The notes under the pieces were generated by a model. It did not search any database, had not been told where the DNA came from, and saw nothing but the letters and a program-made list of their open reading frames with translations. From Enterovibrio norvegicus DSM 15893 (GTDB lineage Bacteria > Pseudomonadota > Gammaproteobacteria > Enterobacterales > Vibrionaceae): a stretch of DNA of 64,000 bases. Every line of letters begins with the position of its first letter. Within the stretch, counting starts at the first letter, position 1. A program made the translations under genes and the position numbers. Location of the stretch: the NCBI RefSeq assembly GCF_900115495.1, contig NZ_FOWR01000003.1, positions 62,001-126,000 of the forward strand, read 5' to 3'. Below, one piece after another: positions 45,214 through 55,189 of the stretch.

Positions 45214-45297
45214 AAGCGAGAAGCGAGAAGCGAGAAGCGAGAAGCGAGAAGCGAGAAGCGAGAAGCGAGAAGCGAGAAGCGAGAAGCGAGAAGCGAG
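45214..45297. repeat. Perfect heptamer array (AAGCGAG)x12
   Basis: Twelve uninterrupted copies of AAGCGAG, 84 bases. It lies between the DUF3047 gene and the ybiT start, about 190 bases upstream of ybiT. Copy number is likely to vary by slippage, and it could influence ybiT transcription. Confidence 0.98.
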
Positions 45298-45350
45298 TCA
45301 GTGTGTACGAGACATTCCAATCGCATCAAGAAAGCGAACACGGCCTTTTG

Positions 45351-46082
45351 TTAAGGCATGTCTTCTGATTCTGGTTTTTCTTGGCGTTTGGTAGAGAATA
45401 CGATGGGTGACAAGGTTGCACGGGTTTGGCTTAACGAATCATCACTGTCTGACATTATCGCGACAGCATTGACCGTGTTATAGGTTTCCCCATAAATGCG
45501 GGCAAAATCTTCCTGCACATTGCGTTGTGCAAATTGCCATGTATCTCGCTCTGTGCCGCTGCTGGCTGCCAACATCATAAAATGGTCAGGGGAATAGGGA
45601 TTAGGCCAACTAGCCCCTACAGGCGATTGCTGAGACCACACATACACAATGGTTTGACTGCTCATCACAGTAAACCCAGGTTGGATAACGACAGAAATAC
45701 GGATCGCGAAATCATCACCCTGCTTAGATTTTTCGTTTACTACCTGCGGAAATTGCGCCACCTTCCAATGCCAAGACATCCAAGGCATGACGCCAATATC
45801 AATGTCTTGCTCCATCATCACAGCGGATGCCGACTTTTCGCTTTTTGCATTCAACAGGTAATACGGAATGCCGCTAGCTGCCTCTTGCTGAAACAGTGCA
45901 TAGGCAGTGTGGCCTTTAAAAGATTTCCGCTCCCACTCAGAGAACGTTGAGTAATCGATAGAGAAAGATTGCGTCGCAAACAAAGCGGTCGATATGAACA
46001 TGAAAGCGCAAACCAGCACATAGCAAAACCATCGCATTGAATACGTTAGATTTACGCTACGTCGAGAACCCAGAATTGCCAT
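45351..46082 (-). CDS. DUF3047 domain protein, exported
   Basis: 243 aa from ATG 46082 (AAGGG seven bases upstream). An N-terminal basic region and a hydrophobic helix (WFCYVLVCAFMFISTALFA) form a signal peptide or anchor. The mature part has the DUF3047 pattern: FSEWERKSFKGHTAYALFQ, SEKSASAVMMEQDIDI, PWMSWHWKVAQFP, GDDFAIRISVVIQ and WPNPYSPDHFMMLAASSG. Function of the family is unknown; a periplasmic, possibly carbohydrate- or lipid-binding sandwich is plausible. It ends about 50 bases from the heptamer array. Confidence 0.85.
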   Translation of the reverse strand: MAILGSRRSVNLTYSMRWFCYVLVCAFMFISTALFATQSFSIDYSTFSEWERKSFKGHTAYALFQQEAASGIPYYLLNAKSEKSASAVMMEQDIDIGVMPWMSWHWKVAQFPQVVNEKSKQGDDFAIRISVVIQPGFTVMSSQTIVYVWSQQSPVGASWPNPYSPDHFMMLAASSGTERDTWQFAQRNVQEDFARIYGETYNTVNAVAIMSDSDDSLSQTRATLSPIVFSTKRQEKPESEDMP

Positions 46083-46374
46083 CACATTGCCCTTCACTTC
46101 ATCCCTGCTCTTAAAAGCTTAACGCACGCCCCATATTGACGTGAAGATACCTGATGACAGATAGACACACTGTCCCGATAACTAAGCACCTTGATTTACC
46201 CACAGCTTTTCTTTTTGATGCATATCTAAAATTACGCTACCTGCCACAATTCGAACGAAAACGCCTCATTTTCCATAACTTAAATACCCACACTGTAACT
46301 ACACTTAGGCAATGGTTTGTTTCAATAACTAAACACTCCCTTCCATTTAGAGACAAAAAGTAGCTAGGTTGTTT

Positions 46375-48213
46375 ATGAAAACATTGTTTAAAAAGTGGGT
46401 GGCGCGCACTCCTTACTTCTTCCGCGCTTGTAACGCACGTGGGTTATTACTTTCCATCGTTGCGCTTTCCCCTTTCAATGCATACGCGAATACGCCATCA
46501 CCTTCAGATAACAAGCACGTGCTTTACATCAATTCATATCATCAAGGTTATGCATGGAGTGATGACATCGAGAAAGGATTGCGTGACACGTTCGCGGCGA
46601 CGCGTGGCACCATCGAAGTATCAACCATTTACTTGGACTCCCAACGCTATACCCAAGAAGCGCTAACCACATTGACGGCAGACATGGTTGCACTGAAACA
46701 AAATGAAAAATTGATCGATCTCATCGTGGTCTCTGATGCGCCTGCGATTGAATTTGCCTTGGACAATCAAACCTATCTTTTCTCACGTAAACCTATCGTC
46801 GCCACGTCGATAGGAGACTATCCGAGCATAGAAAAAACATCAGACTCATCCATTACCGGTATTTCAGCACTCGCTGATTACAAAGCCCCCATTGATCTGG
46901 CACTTTCACTGCACCCGAACACCCAATCCATTGTTTTTGTGGGTTCGAAAAAAGCGCAACACAACCAACGTTTGCTTGACACCATTCAAGTTGACGTTAT
47001 TCCTCGACTCAGCGATTACGCCGTCAAAACACTCGTCGATGAGCCCCTATCCTCATTGCAATCAACGCTAGATGCGCAACCGTCGAATACCTTGGTTTTC
47101 TTATTGAGTGACACGTTTTTAATAAATGCTGAACTTGACGGGCTAAACAGCGCAACATACAGCCCTGCGGAAACTGCACGCATCGTGTCTTCCATGACGA
47201 ACCTGCCCGTCTACAGCTACTGGCATGCGCATTTAGGTCACGGCATTATTGGCGGTCAATTCGCAACCGGGTTTAGCCAAGGGAAAGCCGCTGCACAACT
47301 CGCTGTGTCCTTACTTGAAAACCAGTTTTTAACGGGATCAATATCAACCGAAGACTATCCATTCAAACCAGCGCCAGCCGCACTATTTTTTGATGCAGAA
47401 ATGACGGCGAAACACGGCATCTCAACCGCGTCATTACCCAACGGGGCGAGAATCATTAATCCACCAACGCCCATTTGGCAGGTTTATAAAACCGAAGTAC
47501 TGGTGACACTCATTGTTGTGTTTGCACTGATCTCTGCAGTGCTGGGGTTCTTCCTACTTACCCGTCGGCAAAATGACACCATTCACCATATCAGCGATGA
47601 AAACTCCGAATTAAATCATGCTCTTGATGTAAATAAAGAAACGCTAGACATCGTTGAACACCAATTGGAAGAGGTGACCACTGTTGATCCCCTAACAGGG
47701 TTAAGTAACGATAAGCATTTCAACAATATGCTCGACAAAGAATTGAAGCGCGCCACACGCTATAAAACATCCTTGACCTTGCTCTTGTTGACCTTCGATG
47801 ACTATAGCGATTTTGTTGGTGTGTATGGCGAAAGCAACGCTGAGAAGCAACTTGCCAAAATGGGGAAGATGATTGCGACAAGTTGCCAGCGTTCATCAGA
47901 TTTGTTGGCTTATCGTGGTAAAGGGAGTTTTGCCATTATCCTCCCGCATACGACATGCGATAATGCGCTCATCGTTTGCGAAAAGCTGCATGACCAATTA
48001 AAGAAAGAGGCGCTTCCATTTGATCAATCTCAGACAGGCATGATGACGATCAGCATTGGTGTTTCGTCCATGGAAGGCAATGAACAGAATGTTTTCCCAG
48101 ACTCTATGCTGTCACTCAGTAAAGCGATGTGCGAGGAAGCTCAAAAATATGGTGGAAACGTCACCCGATCAGCCTTAATAAGCACCGATATCGCACCCAA
48201 CACTTCTGAGTAA
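46375..48213 (+). CDS. ABC-type sensor domain fused to degenerate GGDEF
   Basis: 612 aa from ATG 46375. Signal peptide, then a periplasmic ABC_sub_bind-like domain (VLYINSYHQGYAWSDDIEKG, LIVVSDAPAIEFAL, IVATSIGD, GHGIIGGQFATGFSQGKAAA). A membrane helix (VLVTLIVVFALISAVLGFFLL), a coiled coil (about 410-440), and a GGDEF-like domain starting at TVDPLTGLSNDKHFNNML follow. The catalytic signature is RGKGSF instead of GGDEF, so it is probably not a cyclase. Such sensors often read a ligand in the periplasm and pass the signal by protein contact. One-gene unit. Confidence 0.87.
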   Translation: MKTLFKKWVARTPYFFRACNARGLLLSIVALSPFNAYANTPSPSDNKHVLYINSYHQGYAWSDDIEKGLRDTFAATRGTIEVSTIYLDSQRYTQEALTTLTADMVALKQNEKLIDLIVVSDAPAIEFALDNQTYLFSRKPIVATSIGDYPSIEKTSDSSITGISALADYKAPIDLALSLHPNTQSIVFVGSKKAQHNQRLLDTIQVDVIPRLSDYAVKTLVDEPLSSLQSTLDAQPSNTLVFLLSDTFLINAELDGLNSATYSPAETARIVSSMTNLPVYSYWHAHLGHGIIGGQFATGFSQGKAAAQLAVSLLENQFLTGSISTEDYPFKPAPAALFFDAEMTAKHGISTASLPNGARIINPPTPIWQVYKTEVLVTLIVVFALISAVLGFFLLTRRQNDTIHHISDENSELNHALDVNKETLDIVEHQLEEVTTVDPLTGLSNDKHFNNMLDKELKRATRYKTSLTLLLLTFDDYSDFVGVYGESNAEKQLAKMGKMIATSCQRSSDLLAYRGKGSFAIILPHTTCDNALIVCEKLHDQLKKEALPFDQSQTGMMTISIGVSSMEGNEQNVFPDSMLSLSKAMCEEAQKYGGNVTRSALISTDIAPNTSE

Positions 48214-48632
48214 CAGGTCACAATAATGGGTTAGGCGCGAGAAATTGGTTCTCGCTTAACCCAAATACTCACCATTTATCCGTATAACACTCCGTTTATC
48301 TCAGCGCTCTAGCCGTATGAAAAATTTGAGATAAAGTCCCCTCCCGTTGGCGATTATTTCCACCCCTTTTCCATAGAAGAAATACACCCAACATGCATCC
48401 AATACCCTTATCAAAGGCGATAAACGCATACTTATCGCCTCTTTTTTTTGTGGTATTTATACATTTAAAATATGAATGGTTTAACGCTGCGGCGTAATGA
48501 CGTGAAAATAATAAAAAACCATGACCAATAGTGTTAAATCTCGACGGTTATCACATCAAGTTTAACCAGATTGGTATTTCAGTTAGCAGAAATAAAATCT
48601 ATTATCACTGCTACGTTTTCAGGTAGCTTAAC
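48214..48632. other. Gene-free stretch between GGDEF-like gene and LytS-type kinase
   Basis: About 420 bases. It holds a hairpin near 48228-48262 (GGGTTAGGCGCGAGAA/TTCTCGCTTAACCC, imperfect, no T-run) and the good terminator at 48415-48450. The remainder is AT-rich and should contain the promoter of the kinase/regulator pair; I could not fix it. Confidence 0.5.
48415..48450 (+). terminator. Intrinsic terminator with long T-run
   Basis: AGGCGATAA/TTATCGCCT stem with an eight-base loop, then CTTTTTTTTT. It lies 200 bases past the nearest plus-strand stop, so it may end a small unannotated transcript. Confidence 0.8.
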
Positions 48633-49652
48633 ATGTTAAATTTCCGTAGATACTTCGATCAATCACAGCTTATTCTAACGTCTATTGTCTGCATTATTAT
48701 TGCTTTATGCACGCAATACATCTTTGAAGGTGCCTTGTTTTTTCACCTCACTATTTCGTTTGGATATGGCGCAACCTTTGTCTTCTTTAGCACCTCTTTT
48801 TCGAATGCATTCCCTCACTGGTCAGACAATAAAAAGATAGGGGCGACTATCGCTTTTGGCTTAGTCTTTGGCGCTGCCAACATGTTGGTTTGGATATATA
48901 TTCGACGGGGAGTATGGAAGTGGGATCTCTTGTTTCCTGTTTTGCTTGCCACGGCGTGTATTGCGCTCTTCATGCTATTTTTCTTCTTTGCCAGAGAGCG
49001 AGCTGGGCGCGCAGAATCTGAGCTAAAAGACATCCAACTTCGACAAGCTGAGCAAGAAAAGGCATTAATTAATAGCCAACTCAGAAACCTGCAAGGCCAA
49101 ATGGAGCCCCATTTTTTATTTAATACCCTCGCAAATATACAAGTACTCATTGACAGTGATGCGAGCAAAGCGAAAAAGCTCCTTGAGAAGATCACCGATT
49201 TATTACGAGCCAGTCTCAAACAACAACGACAAGATGCCATTTTTATCGGAGATGAAGTTAAATTATTGGATAGCTATTTATCCATTCAGCAAATACGTCT
49301 ATCCGAACGCATGTCATACGAAATCGTGATTGATAAAAATATTGCTGCTCAAACGAAATTCCCGCCGTTTCTAATCCAACCCGCCGTGGAAAATGCAGTG
49401 GTACATGGCATAGAGCCTTCCGTCAAAGGCGGCTTTATTCGGTTGCACTTTAAACAGGAAGGCCCACAACTCATCATTGAAGTGACAGATAACGGTCTTG
49501 GATTTAACGACGCCTCAAAAGGCCACGGCCTCAGCATGAAGAACGTTCGAGAACGACTCGCTGCGCTCTACGGACAAAACGGAAAGCTTGAACTCATTCC
49601 GCACAAAGATGGCGGTTTTACAACAAGGATATCTTTGGTATGCGCGCTTTAA
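48633..49652 (+). CDS. LytS/YehU-type sensor histidine kinase
   Basis: 339 aa. About four membrane helices in the first 120 residues, a short coiled coil (RAGRAESELKDIQLRQAEQE), then the His_kinase domain with QMEPHFLFNTLANIQ (His160) and an HATPase with N-box PAVENAVVHGIEP and G1 EVTDNGLGF. This is the LytS-like class, not the HisKA class. Its stop overlaps the regulator start by 13 bases, so the pair is coupled. The stimulus is unknown; relatives sense pyruvate, peptides or quorum signals. Confidence 0.92.
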   Translation: MLNFRRYFDQSQLILTSIVCIIIALCTQYIFEGALFFHLTISFGYGATFVFFSTSFSNAFPHWSDNKKIGATIAFGLVFGAANMLVWIYIRRGVWKWDLLFPVLLATACIALFMLFFFFARERAGRAESELKDIQLRQAEQEKALINSQLRNLQGQMEPHFLFNTLANIQVLIDSDASKAKKLLEKITDLLRASLKQQRQDAIFIGDEVKLLDSYLSIQQIRLSERMSYEIVIDKNIAAQTKFPPFLIQPAVENAVVHGIEPSVKGGFIRLHFKQEGPQLIIEVTDNGLGFNDASKGHGLSMKNVRERLAALYGQNGKLELIPHKDGGFTTRISLVCAL

Positions 49653-50389
49653 TAGCAGATGATGAACCCCTACTTCGTCATCATCTCAGTAAACTCCTCG
49701 GTGAAGTCACGAGTGATATCGAAGTCGTTGCAAGCGTTAGCGATGGCCTTCAGGCTGTGGAGAAAATCAAAGAGCTACAGCCTGATGTAGTATTTCTAGA
49801 TATTCGTATGCCGGGTCTCGATGGTTTGGCCGTTGCAGGCGCAATGAAAGAGTTGGGGACGTTTCCCCACGTCGTCTTTGTTACGGCCTACGATAACTAC
49901 GCCATTGAAGCCTTTGAGAAAGGCGCCATTGACTACCTCGTCAAACCCATTGATGAGGGGCGGCTCCAGAAAACCTGCGAGCGATTAGTCAATCAGCATA
50001 AAGATCATGATCAACGAGACGAACTGCTCAAACTGTTAGAAAGCACCAATGACAATAAAGCGCCCCCCTTTCTATGGTTGAAGGCGGCGAAAGGTGACGA
50101 CATACACTTGATTCACGTTGACGATGTTCAGTTGTTCAAAGCAGAAGATAAATACGTCACGGTGGTGACAGCAGATGCAGAATACCTTATCCGTACGCCG
50201 CTCCGTGTTCTATACCAACGTTTGTGTCATGACACTTTCTGGCAAATCCATCGCTCTGCCATAGTGCGTGTTGCTACCATTGCCCGAGTATCAAGAGACA
50301 TCACCGGTAAAATGTTTGTTGAAACCACTTCTGGTTCAACACGGCTCCCTGTCAGCCGAAATGCGCAAAGCTTGTTTAAGCAAATGTAA
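49640..50389 (+). CDS. LytTR-family response regulator
   Basis: 249 aa. Receiver domain with DDE (7-9), phospho-acceptor Asp54 in VFLDIRMPGLDG, and YLVKPID. A LytTR DNA-binding domain follows from about 145 (IHVDDVQLFKAEDKYVTVVT, FWQIHRSAIVRVATIARVSR). Partner of the LytS-type kinase. LytTR regulators bind short direct repeats and control a few target genes, often adjacent membrane proteins; here the next gene on the strand (50551) is a candidate, but the gap of 160 bases makes this a guess. Confidence 0.93.
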   Translation: MRALIADDEPLLRHHLSKLLGEVTSDIEVVASVSDGLQAVEKIKELQPDVVFLDIRMPGLDGLAVAGAMKELGTFPHVVFVTAYDNYAIEAFEKGAIDYLVKPIDEGRLQKTCERLVNQHKDHDQRDELLKLLESTNDNKAPPFLWLKAAKGDDIHLIHVDDVQLFKAEDKYVTVVTADAEYLIRTPLRVLYQRLCHDTFWQIHRSAIVRVATIARVSRDITGKMFVETTSGSTRLPVSRNAQSLFKQM

Positions 50390-50550
50390 CATAAGAATCA
50401 GCCTCATCGACGCCAATAAACAATTCACTCAATGTGTCTGATTCTTTATCTCGATTATTCTCTTTTTATCGCACCGACCTACCCAAATTCGCAAAGCACA
50501 GTAGAGTAGCACCATTGAATTCACCAATGAGGTTAAAAGAGGGAAATCCT

Positions 50551-51219
50551 ATGATTTACGCTTCTCGATCACTCTACTCATTGCTCGCCAGCGTTTTAAT
50601 TATTGGCATCATTGGCTATTCGTTGCAATTCACCAAAGTAAACGCTGACCCGCTCGCTGAGTCCCTGCAAGACACTTACATGGTGGCTGTAGACGGTAAT
50701 CGAAAAGCGAGTGAGCAAGTACTTAAAGCTGTTGAAAGCTTATTACAGCAATACCCAGATGACCCACTACTTACCGCATACTACGGCAGTGCATTGGCGA
50801 TAAAAGCAAGAGACACATGGATTCCCTGGTATCGAACCGATTTCACGCAACAAGGGATTGATAGCCTCAATAAGGCATTGTCACAACTCTCGGAAAGAAG
50901 CTATTCCACACCTTACTACGGATTAAATGAAGGTTTTTACATTCAGTCGTTGGCCGCGATGACGTTCATCAATATGCCCGATTACTTTCATCAATCTTCC
51001 CGTGGATATGCCTTGCTTAAAGACATCATGTCTTCAGAAAACTTTCAATATTATCCCTTTGCGCCACGCGCATGGATTCACTTTGGTGCAGTACAAGCAG
51101 CCTTAGCATTGAACAACACCGCAGATGCCTCCAAATGGGCAAAGGAAATGTTTCAACTTGCCCCAACACACCCGATGACGGTAGAAGCGTTGCGTATCAC
51201 GCAGCATATTGCTCACTGA
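50551..51219 (+). CDS. Membrane-anchored protein with TPR-like helices, unknown function
   Basis: 222 aa from ATG 50551 with GAGGGAAA upstream; a longer frame from 50434 is not supported. An uncleaved helix or signal (YSLLASVLIIGIIGYSLQF) is followed by all-helical repeats resembling tetratricopeptide pairs (DPLLTAYYGSALAIKARDTW, ...ALNNTADASKWAKEMFQLAP). I do not recognise a defined family. It probably faces the periplasm and mediates protein contacts (inference). It follows the LytTR regulator. Confidence 0.7.
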   Translation: MIYASRSLYSLLASVLIIGIIGYSLQFTKVNADPLAESLQDTYMVAVDGNRKASEQVLKAVESLLQQYPDDPLLTAYYGSALAIKARDTWIPWYRTDFTQQGIDSLNKALSQLSERSYSTPYYGLNEGFYIQSLAAMTFINMPDYFHQSSRGYALLKDIMSSENFQYYPFAPRAWIHFGAVQAALALNNTADASKWAKEMFQLAPTHPMTVEALRITQHIAH

Positions 51220-51275
51220 CCCTTCATTTATCTCAATGTCATTTTTCAGTTCTTAGCAACTTTGCGCATACTTCA

Positions 51276-51320
51276 GTGGTCTATATCTCTGTGGTCTATA
51301 ACTCTGTGGTCTATATCTAC
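51276..51320. repeat. 15-bp tandem repeat, three copies
   Basis: GTGGTCTATATCTCT, GTGGTCTATAACTCT and GTGGTCTATATCTAC in direct succession, with one and two differences. Between two plus-strand genes, about 120 bases before the lipoprotein start. Confidence 0.9.
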
Positions 51321-51442
51321 GCAGTTTATTGTTGCATCATTAATCCACAAGCGCGTACCCAAACGTTCCGCATGAGTCGCCATGGCATTTGGGTCTCATT
51401 CATTTCATCTCGGGCATACCCTTGGCCCAAAAGGAGTCTCTC

Positions 51443-51976
51443 ATGTTGTCTAAGCTTACTCTTTTGTTGTTCTCAGTCGCGCTAACAGGGTGCGCAAGCA
51501 GTGTATATACCGACTACAGTTCGCAGTTTAATTTCGATGCCATTTCTTCGTTTGATATTATTCGTCAGTCATCAACATCCACGATTTCGTTAGACGACAA
51601 CCGCATTCAAAAAGCCCTCTCTACAGAGCTCGTTGCAAAAGGGTTAACCCCTTCAACCGATCCAGAAAATGCGGATGTGACGGTGCAATATGCCATCGTG
51701 CCGAAAACAGAAAACGTGGCGTATGGTTCTTCGTTTAGCTTTGGTTATGGATTCAGAAACGTGGGCGTCGCGGCAAGCACACCGGTTCGCTTTGAAGAAA
51801 GATCTTATGGGCAGTTGGTCGTTGAAATGATCAACACGAAAACCGATGAAGTGGTTTGGAAAGCCTCGTCTAAAAGAAAACTCACGGAATCGATGACGCC
51901 GGAGAGCAGACGCACTTTTATTCAAGAACAAATCGTCGACATGTTTGAGCAATACCCACCAAAACCTGACGCCTAA
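51443..51976 (+). CDS. DUF4136 family lipoprotein
   Basis: 177 aa from ATG 51443 with AAGGAG upstream. Lipobox ALTGC (Cys17), Ala at +2, so probably outer-membrane. The DUF4136 pattern follows: a F-DF-D-short strand start (YTDYSSQFNFDAISSFDII), LDDNRIQKALSTELVAKGL, PENADVTVQYAIVPK, GQLVVEMINTKTDEVVWKAS. Function of the family is not known. One-gene unit; no terminator recognised. Confidence 0.88.
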   Translation: MLSKLTLLLFSVALTGCASSVYTDYSSQFNFDAISSFDIIRQSSTSTISLDDNRIQKALSTELVAKGLTPSTDPENADVTVQYAIVPKTENVAYGSSFSFGYGFRNVGVAASTPVRFEERSYGQLVVEMINTKTDEVVWKASSKRKLTESMTPESRRTFIQEQIVDMFEQYPPKPDA

Positions 51977-52430
51977 CGTCTAACGCTAATGACCACAACA
52001 TTAATGATCACTTTTACGCAGTACGAGGCGAAGTTATGCGAAACTCGCCTTTTACCTAAGTCTGAGGTGGAATATTAACCAGCAAAAAAAGCACCGCGCG
52101 CAAAAATGCCACGAAGCACCCCTTTTAGGGTGAAGGCTGGATGGAAAACTGTCTTAGAATACACACTCCACATCAATGAGTGTCATACATGAGAAAATTA
52201 ACATTCATCCTATGAAAGCAACGGTTTACATCCGGTAAGAAATCACAAGTGCGCGATCCAAAAAAAATTTAAACATATAAATTACAGGCACTTAAAAATG
52301 TAAAATTAAAATTCCTCAACTTTACCCACAAGTTAGATTGACTTCGTCATTTTGCACTATAAGATACCGCGCCGTTTACCCACACATCGTGATCCACGTG
52401 CGATTTTGATTTTGTTATATAGGTGTGAAA
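51977..52430. other. Gene-free stretch before codB
   Basis: About 450 bases, AT-rich. The right end holds the candidate codBA promoter (52338-52365). I looked for a PurR-type box and did not see one. Confidence 0.45.
52338..52365 (+). promoter_or_regulatory. Candidate sigma-70 promoter of codBA
   Basis: TTGACT, 16 bases, TAAGAT. It is the best match in the region and lies 65 bases before the codB start. An overlapping TATAAG at 52358 is an alternative -10. Confidence 0.5.
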
Positions 52431-53669
52431 ATGGCGACGGATAATGACTACAGTTTAGGGCCAGTTCCAATGGCAGCACGCAAGGGTGTGCTTTCGCTGA
52501 CAATGGTTATGTTAGGTTTAACCTTCTTTTCAGCGAGTATGTGGACAGGAGGAACGTTAGGCACCGGCCTCTCATTCAATGATTTCTTCCTCGCAGTGCT
52601 TCTCGGAAACCTTCTCCTCGGTATTTACACTTCTGTTCTTGGCTACATCGGCGCTTCATCTGGTCTTTCTACTCACCTTCTCGCACGTTTCTCCTTCGGC
52701 GCCAAAGGCTCTTGGCTTCCTTCTCTCATTCTTGGCGGTACGCAAGTCGGCTGGTTCGGTGTTGGCGTCGCAATGTTTGCCCTCCCCGTTCAAAAAGCAA
52801 CAGGGATTGATACCAACATCCTTATCGCTGTGGCGGGACTGGCCATGACTGCCACGGTCTACTTCGGCATTGCCGCCCTCATGATTTTGTCTGCCATCGC
52901 TGTTCCAGCCATCGCCCTTCTCGGTGGTTACTCTGTTCTCGAAGCCATCGACAGCGTAGGCGGTATTGAACAACTCCAATCCCTCTCCCCTGAAAACTCA
53001 ATCGACTTCTCCACGGCACTCGCGCTTGTTGTCGGCTCGTTCATTTCCGCAGGCACACTCACCGCAGATTTTGTTCGTTTCGGCAAAAGCCCACGTACTG
53101 CTGTGATCGTCACAATGGTTGCCTTCTTCATTGGTAACAGCTTGATGTTTATCTTTGGTGCCGCAGGCGGCGCCGCAACGGGCCAAGCCGATATTTCGGA
53201 AGTGATGATGATGCAAGGGTTGTTGATTCCTGCGGTTATCGTGCTGGGGTTAAACATTTGGACGACAAACGACAATGCCCTGTATGCATCTGGTCTTGGC
53301 TTTTCCAACATCACCGGTCTGCCAAGCAAATACCTTTCAGTCGCGAATGGCATTATCGGCACGCTCTGTGCGCTGTGGCTGTACAACAACTTTGTCGGCT
53401 GGCTGACCTTCCTTTCAGCTGCGATACCGCCAATTGGTGGTATCATCATCGCCGATTTCATCAAGAACCGTGAACGCTACAAAGACTTTGCCAATGCAGA
53501 GTTTCAAACCGTCAATTGGGCAGCCATTGCCGGTGTCGCCATTGGTATTGCAGCAGGCCACTTGCTCCCAGGTGTTGTACCTTTAAATGCAGTACTTGGC
53601 GGCGCAATCAGTTTCTTGATTTTAGATATGCTAAACGCGAACAAACAAAACACTTCAGCTCGCGTGTAA
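52431..53669 (+). CDS. codB: Cytosine permease
   Basis: 412 aa, about 12 membrane helices, NCS1 family. Typical segments are the N-terminal DYSLGPVPMAARKGVLSL, ARFSFGAKGSWLPSLILGGTQ, NIWTTNDNALYASGLGF and PPIGGIIIADF. The helix 1 and 3 residues that bind cytosine cannot be assigned by eye. ATG 52431 is preferred over GTG 52425. It forms an operon with the cytosine deaminase 12 bases downstream, so cytosine uptake and salvage to uracil is a firm inference. Confidence 0.95.
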   Translation: MATDNDYSLGPVPMAARKGVLSLTMVMLGLTFFSASMWTGGTLGTGLSFNDFFLAVLLGNLLLGIYTSVLGYIGASSGLSTHLLARFSFGAKGSWLPSLILGGTQVGWFGVGVAMFALPVQKATGIDTNILIAVAGLAMTATVYFGIAALMILSAIAVPAIALLGGYSVLEAIDSVGGIEQLQSLSPENSIDFSTALALVVGSFISAGTLTADFVRFGKSPRTAVIVTMVAFFIGNSLMFIFGAAGGAATGQADISEVMMMQGLLIPAVIVLGLNIWTTNDNALYASGLGFSNITGLPSKYLSVANGIIGTLCALWLYNNFVGWLTFLSAAIPPIGGIIIADFIKNRERYKDFANAEFQTVNWAAIAGVAIGIAAGHLLPGVVPLNAVLGGAISFLILDMLNANKQNTSARV

Positions 53670-53681
53670 GAGGGTTAAACC

Positions 53682-54962
53682 ATGTCAGCAACTATGCTAA
53701 TTAAAAACGTTGTCATTCGCGGGCAGAATAGTCTGTCGCAAATTTTGATTGAAGACGGTGTGATCCGTGCTATCGAACCCAATGAAGCCACACTGCAAAC
53801 CAATGCCCCTGTGCTTGATGCAGAAGGCGGCATGGCGCTACCGCCATTTTGTGAACCCCACATCCACCTCGATACGACCCAAACGGCGGGCGAGCCAAGC
53901 TGGAACATTTCAGGCACCTTGTTTGAAGGCATTGAGCGCTGGGCTGAACGTAAGGCACTGCTGTCAATTGACGATGTGAAAACGCGCGCGAAACAAACCC
54001 TGAAATGGCAAATAGCAAACGGCATTCAACATGTTCGCACGCATGTTGATGTTTCAGACCCTACCCTCATCGCACTGAAGGCCATGCTTGAAGTGAAAGA
54101 AGAGATGAAGGAATGGGTAGACATCCAAATCGTTGCATTCCCGCAAGAAGGCATTCTGTCTTACCCTAACGGTAAAGAGTTGCTGGAAGAAGCGGTGAAG
54201 CTTGGTGCAGATGTTGTCGGAGCGATTCCACACTTCGAATTCACCCGCGAGTACGGTGTAGAGTCACTGCATTTCGCCTTCGAACTGGCGTGTAAATACG
54301 ACCGCCTGATCGATGTGCATTGTGATGAAATTGATGATGAGCAATCACGCTTTGTCGAAACCGTTGCCGCCCTTGCACACAAGTTCGACATGGGACATAA
54401 AGTCACGGCTAGCCACACCACCGCAATGCACTCATACAATGGCGCGTATGCGTCCCGCTTGTTCAGATTGCTGCGTATGTCAGGCATCAGCTTTGTCGCC
54501 AATCCACTGGTAAACATCCACCTTCAAGGCCGCTTCGATGACTACCCAAAACGTCGTGGTATCACGCGCGTGAAAGAGATGCTGGCGTCAGACATCAACG
54601 TCTGTTTTGGTCATGATGATGTGTTCGACCCTTGGTATCCACTAGGCACGGCAAACATGCTGCAAGTGCTGCACATGGGCCTACATGTTTGTCAGATCAT
54701 GGGTTACGACCAACTTAACCAATCCCTTGATTTGATCAGCCATAAATCAGCGCGCACACTTAACATCACTGATAGCTACGGTGTGGAAGTAGGCAAAGCA
54801 GGTAACTTGCTCATTCTACCCGCGGAGAACGATTTCGACGCACTGCGCCGCCAAGTGCCCGTTCGTTACTCTATCCGCAACGGTAAAGTAATCGCAGAAA
54901 CCCAACCCGCAGCCACGTCTTTGCACCTCGATAAAACAGAAGCTGTGACTTTCAAACGCTAA
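53682..54962 (+). CDS. codA: Cytosine deaminase
   Basis: 426 aa amidohydrolase. Metal ligands His60 and His62 lie in [19 protein letters not shown] holds the next His and the catalytic Glu, [14 protein letters not shown] the substrate region, and [16 protein letters not shown] the last Asp ligand. These match E. coli CodA closely. It converts cytosine to uracil and ammonia in the cytoplasm. ATG 53682 follows GAGGG. Second gene of codBA, followed by a strong terminator. Confidence 0.96.
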   Translation: MSATMLIKNVVIRGQNSLSQILIEDGVIRAIEPNEATLQTNAPVLDAEGGMALPPFCEPHIHLDTTQTAGEPSWNISGTLFEGIERWAERKALLSIDDVKTRAKQTLKWQIANGIQHVRTHVDVSDPTLIALKAMLEVKEEMKEWVDIQIVAFPQEGILSYPNGKELLEEAVKLGADVVGAIPHFEFTREYGVESLHFAFELACKYDRLIDVHCDEIDDEQSRFVETVAALAHKFDMGHKVTASHTTAMHSYNGAYASRLFRLLRMSGISFVANPLVNIHLQGRFDDYPKRRGITRVKEMLASDINVCFGHDDVFDPWYPLGTANMLQVLHMGLHVCQIMGYDQLNQSLDLISHKSARTLNITDSYGVEVGKAGNLLILPAENDFDALRRQVPVRYSIRNGKVIAETQPAATSLHLDKTEAVTFKR

Positions 54963-54991
54963 ATCGCGTTCCGAGTGTTTCAGTTCGATAC

Positions 54992-55019
54992 AAAGCCCTG
55001 CATGTGCGGGGCTTTTTTT
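54992..55019 (+). terminator. Terminator after codA
   Basis: AAAGCCCTGC/GCGGGGCTTT stem (one G-U pair), four-base loop, then seven T. Confidence 0.92.
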
Positions 55020-55189
55020 CCCTTAAAAGCCGATTACCACAACCGCCAGTATTCTCACCCCAACATCAAATTTTTGCACCATTCGTACATGGTTGATGAG
55101 AGCTGACCTTAATTATGCAACATAAGGCATATACAGCAAACAATAAGCCCATTCTAATAGGGGTTAATGTTAGGTGGGAGAGGAAGTAT

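Noticed and set aside
45214-45297. CRISPR array
   Set aside because: Units are seven bases, contiguous, without spacers; it is a simple tandem repeat.
55115-55189. N-terminal extension of the CPT-like kinase
   Set aside because: The P-loop normally lies about ten residues from the start, and GAGAGGAAG precedes ATG 55190.
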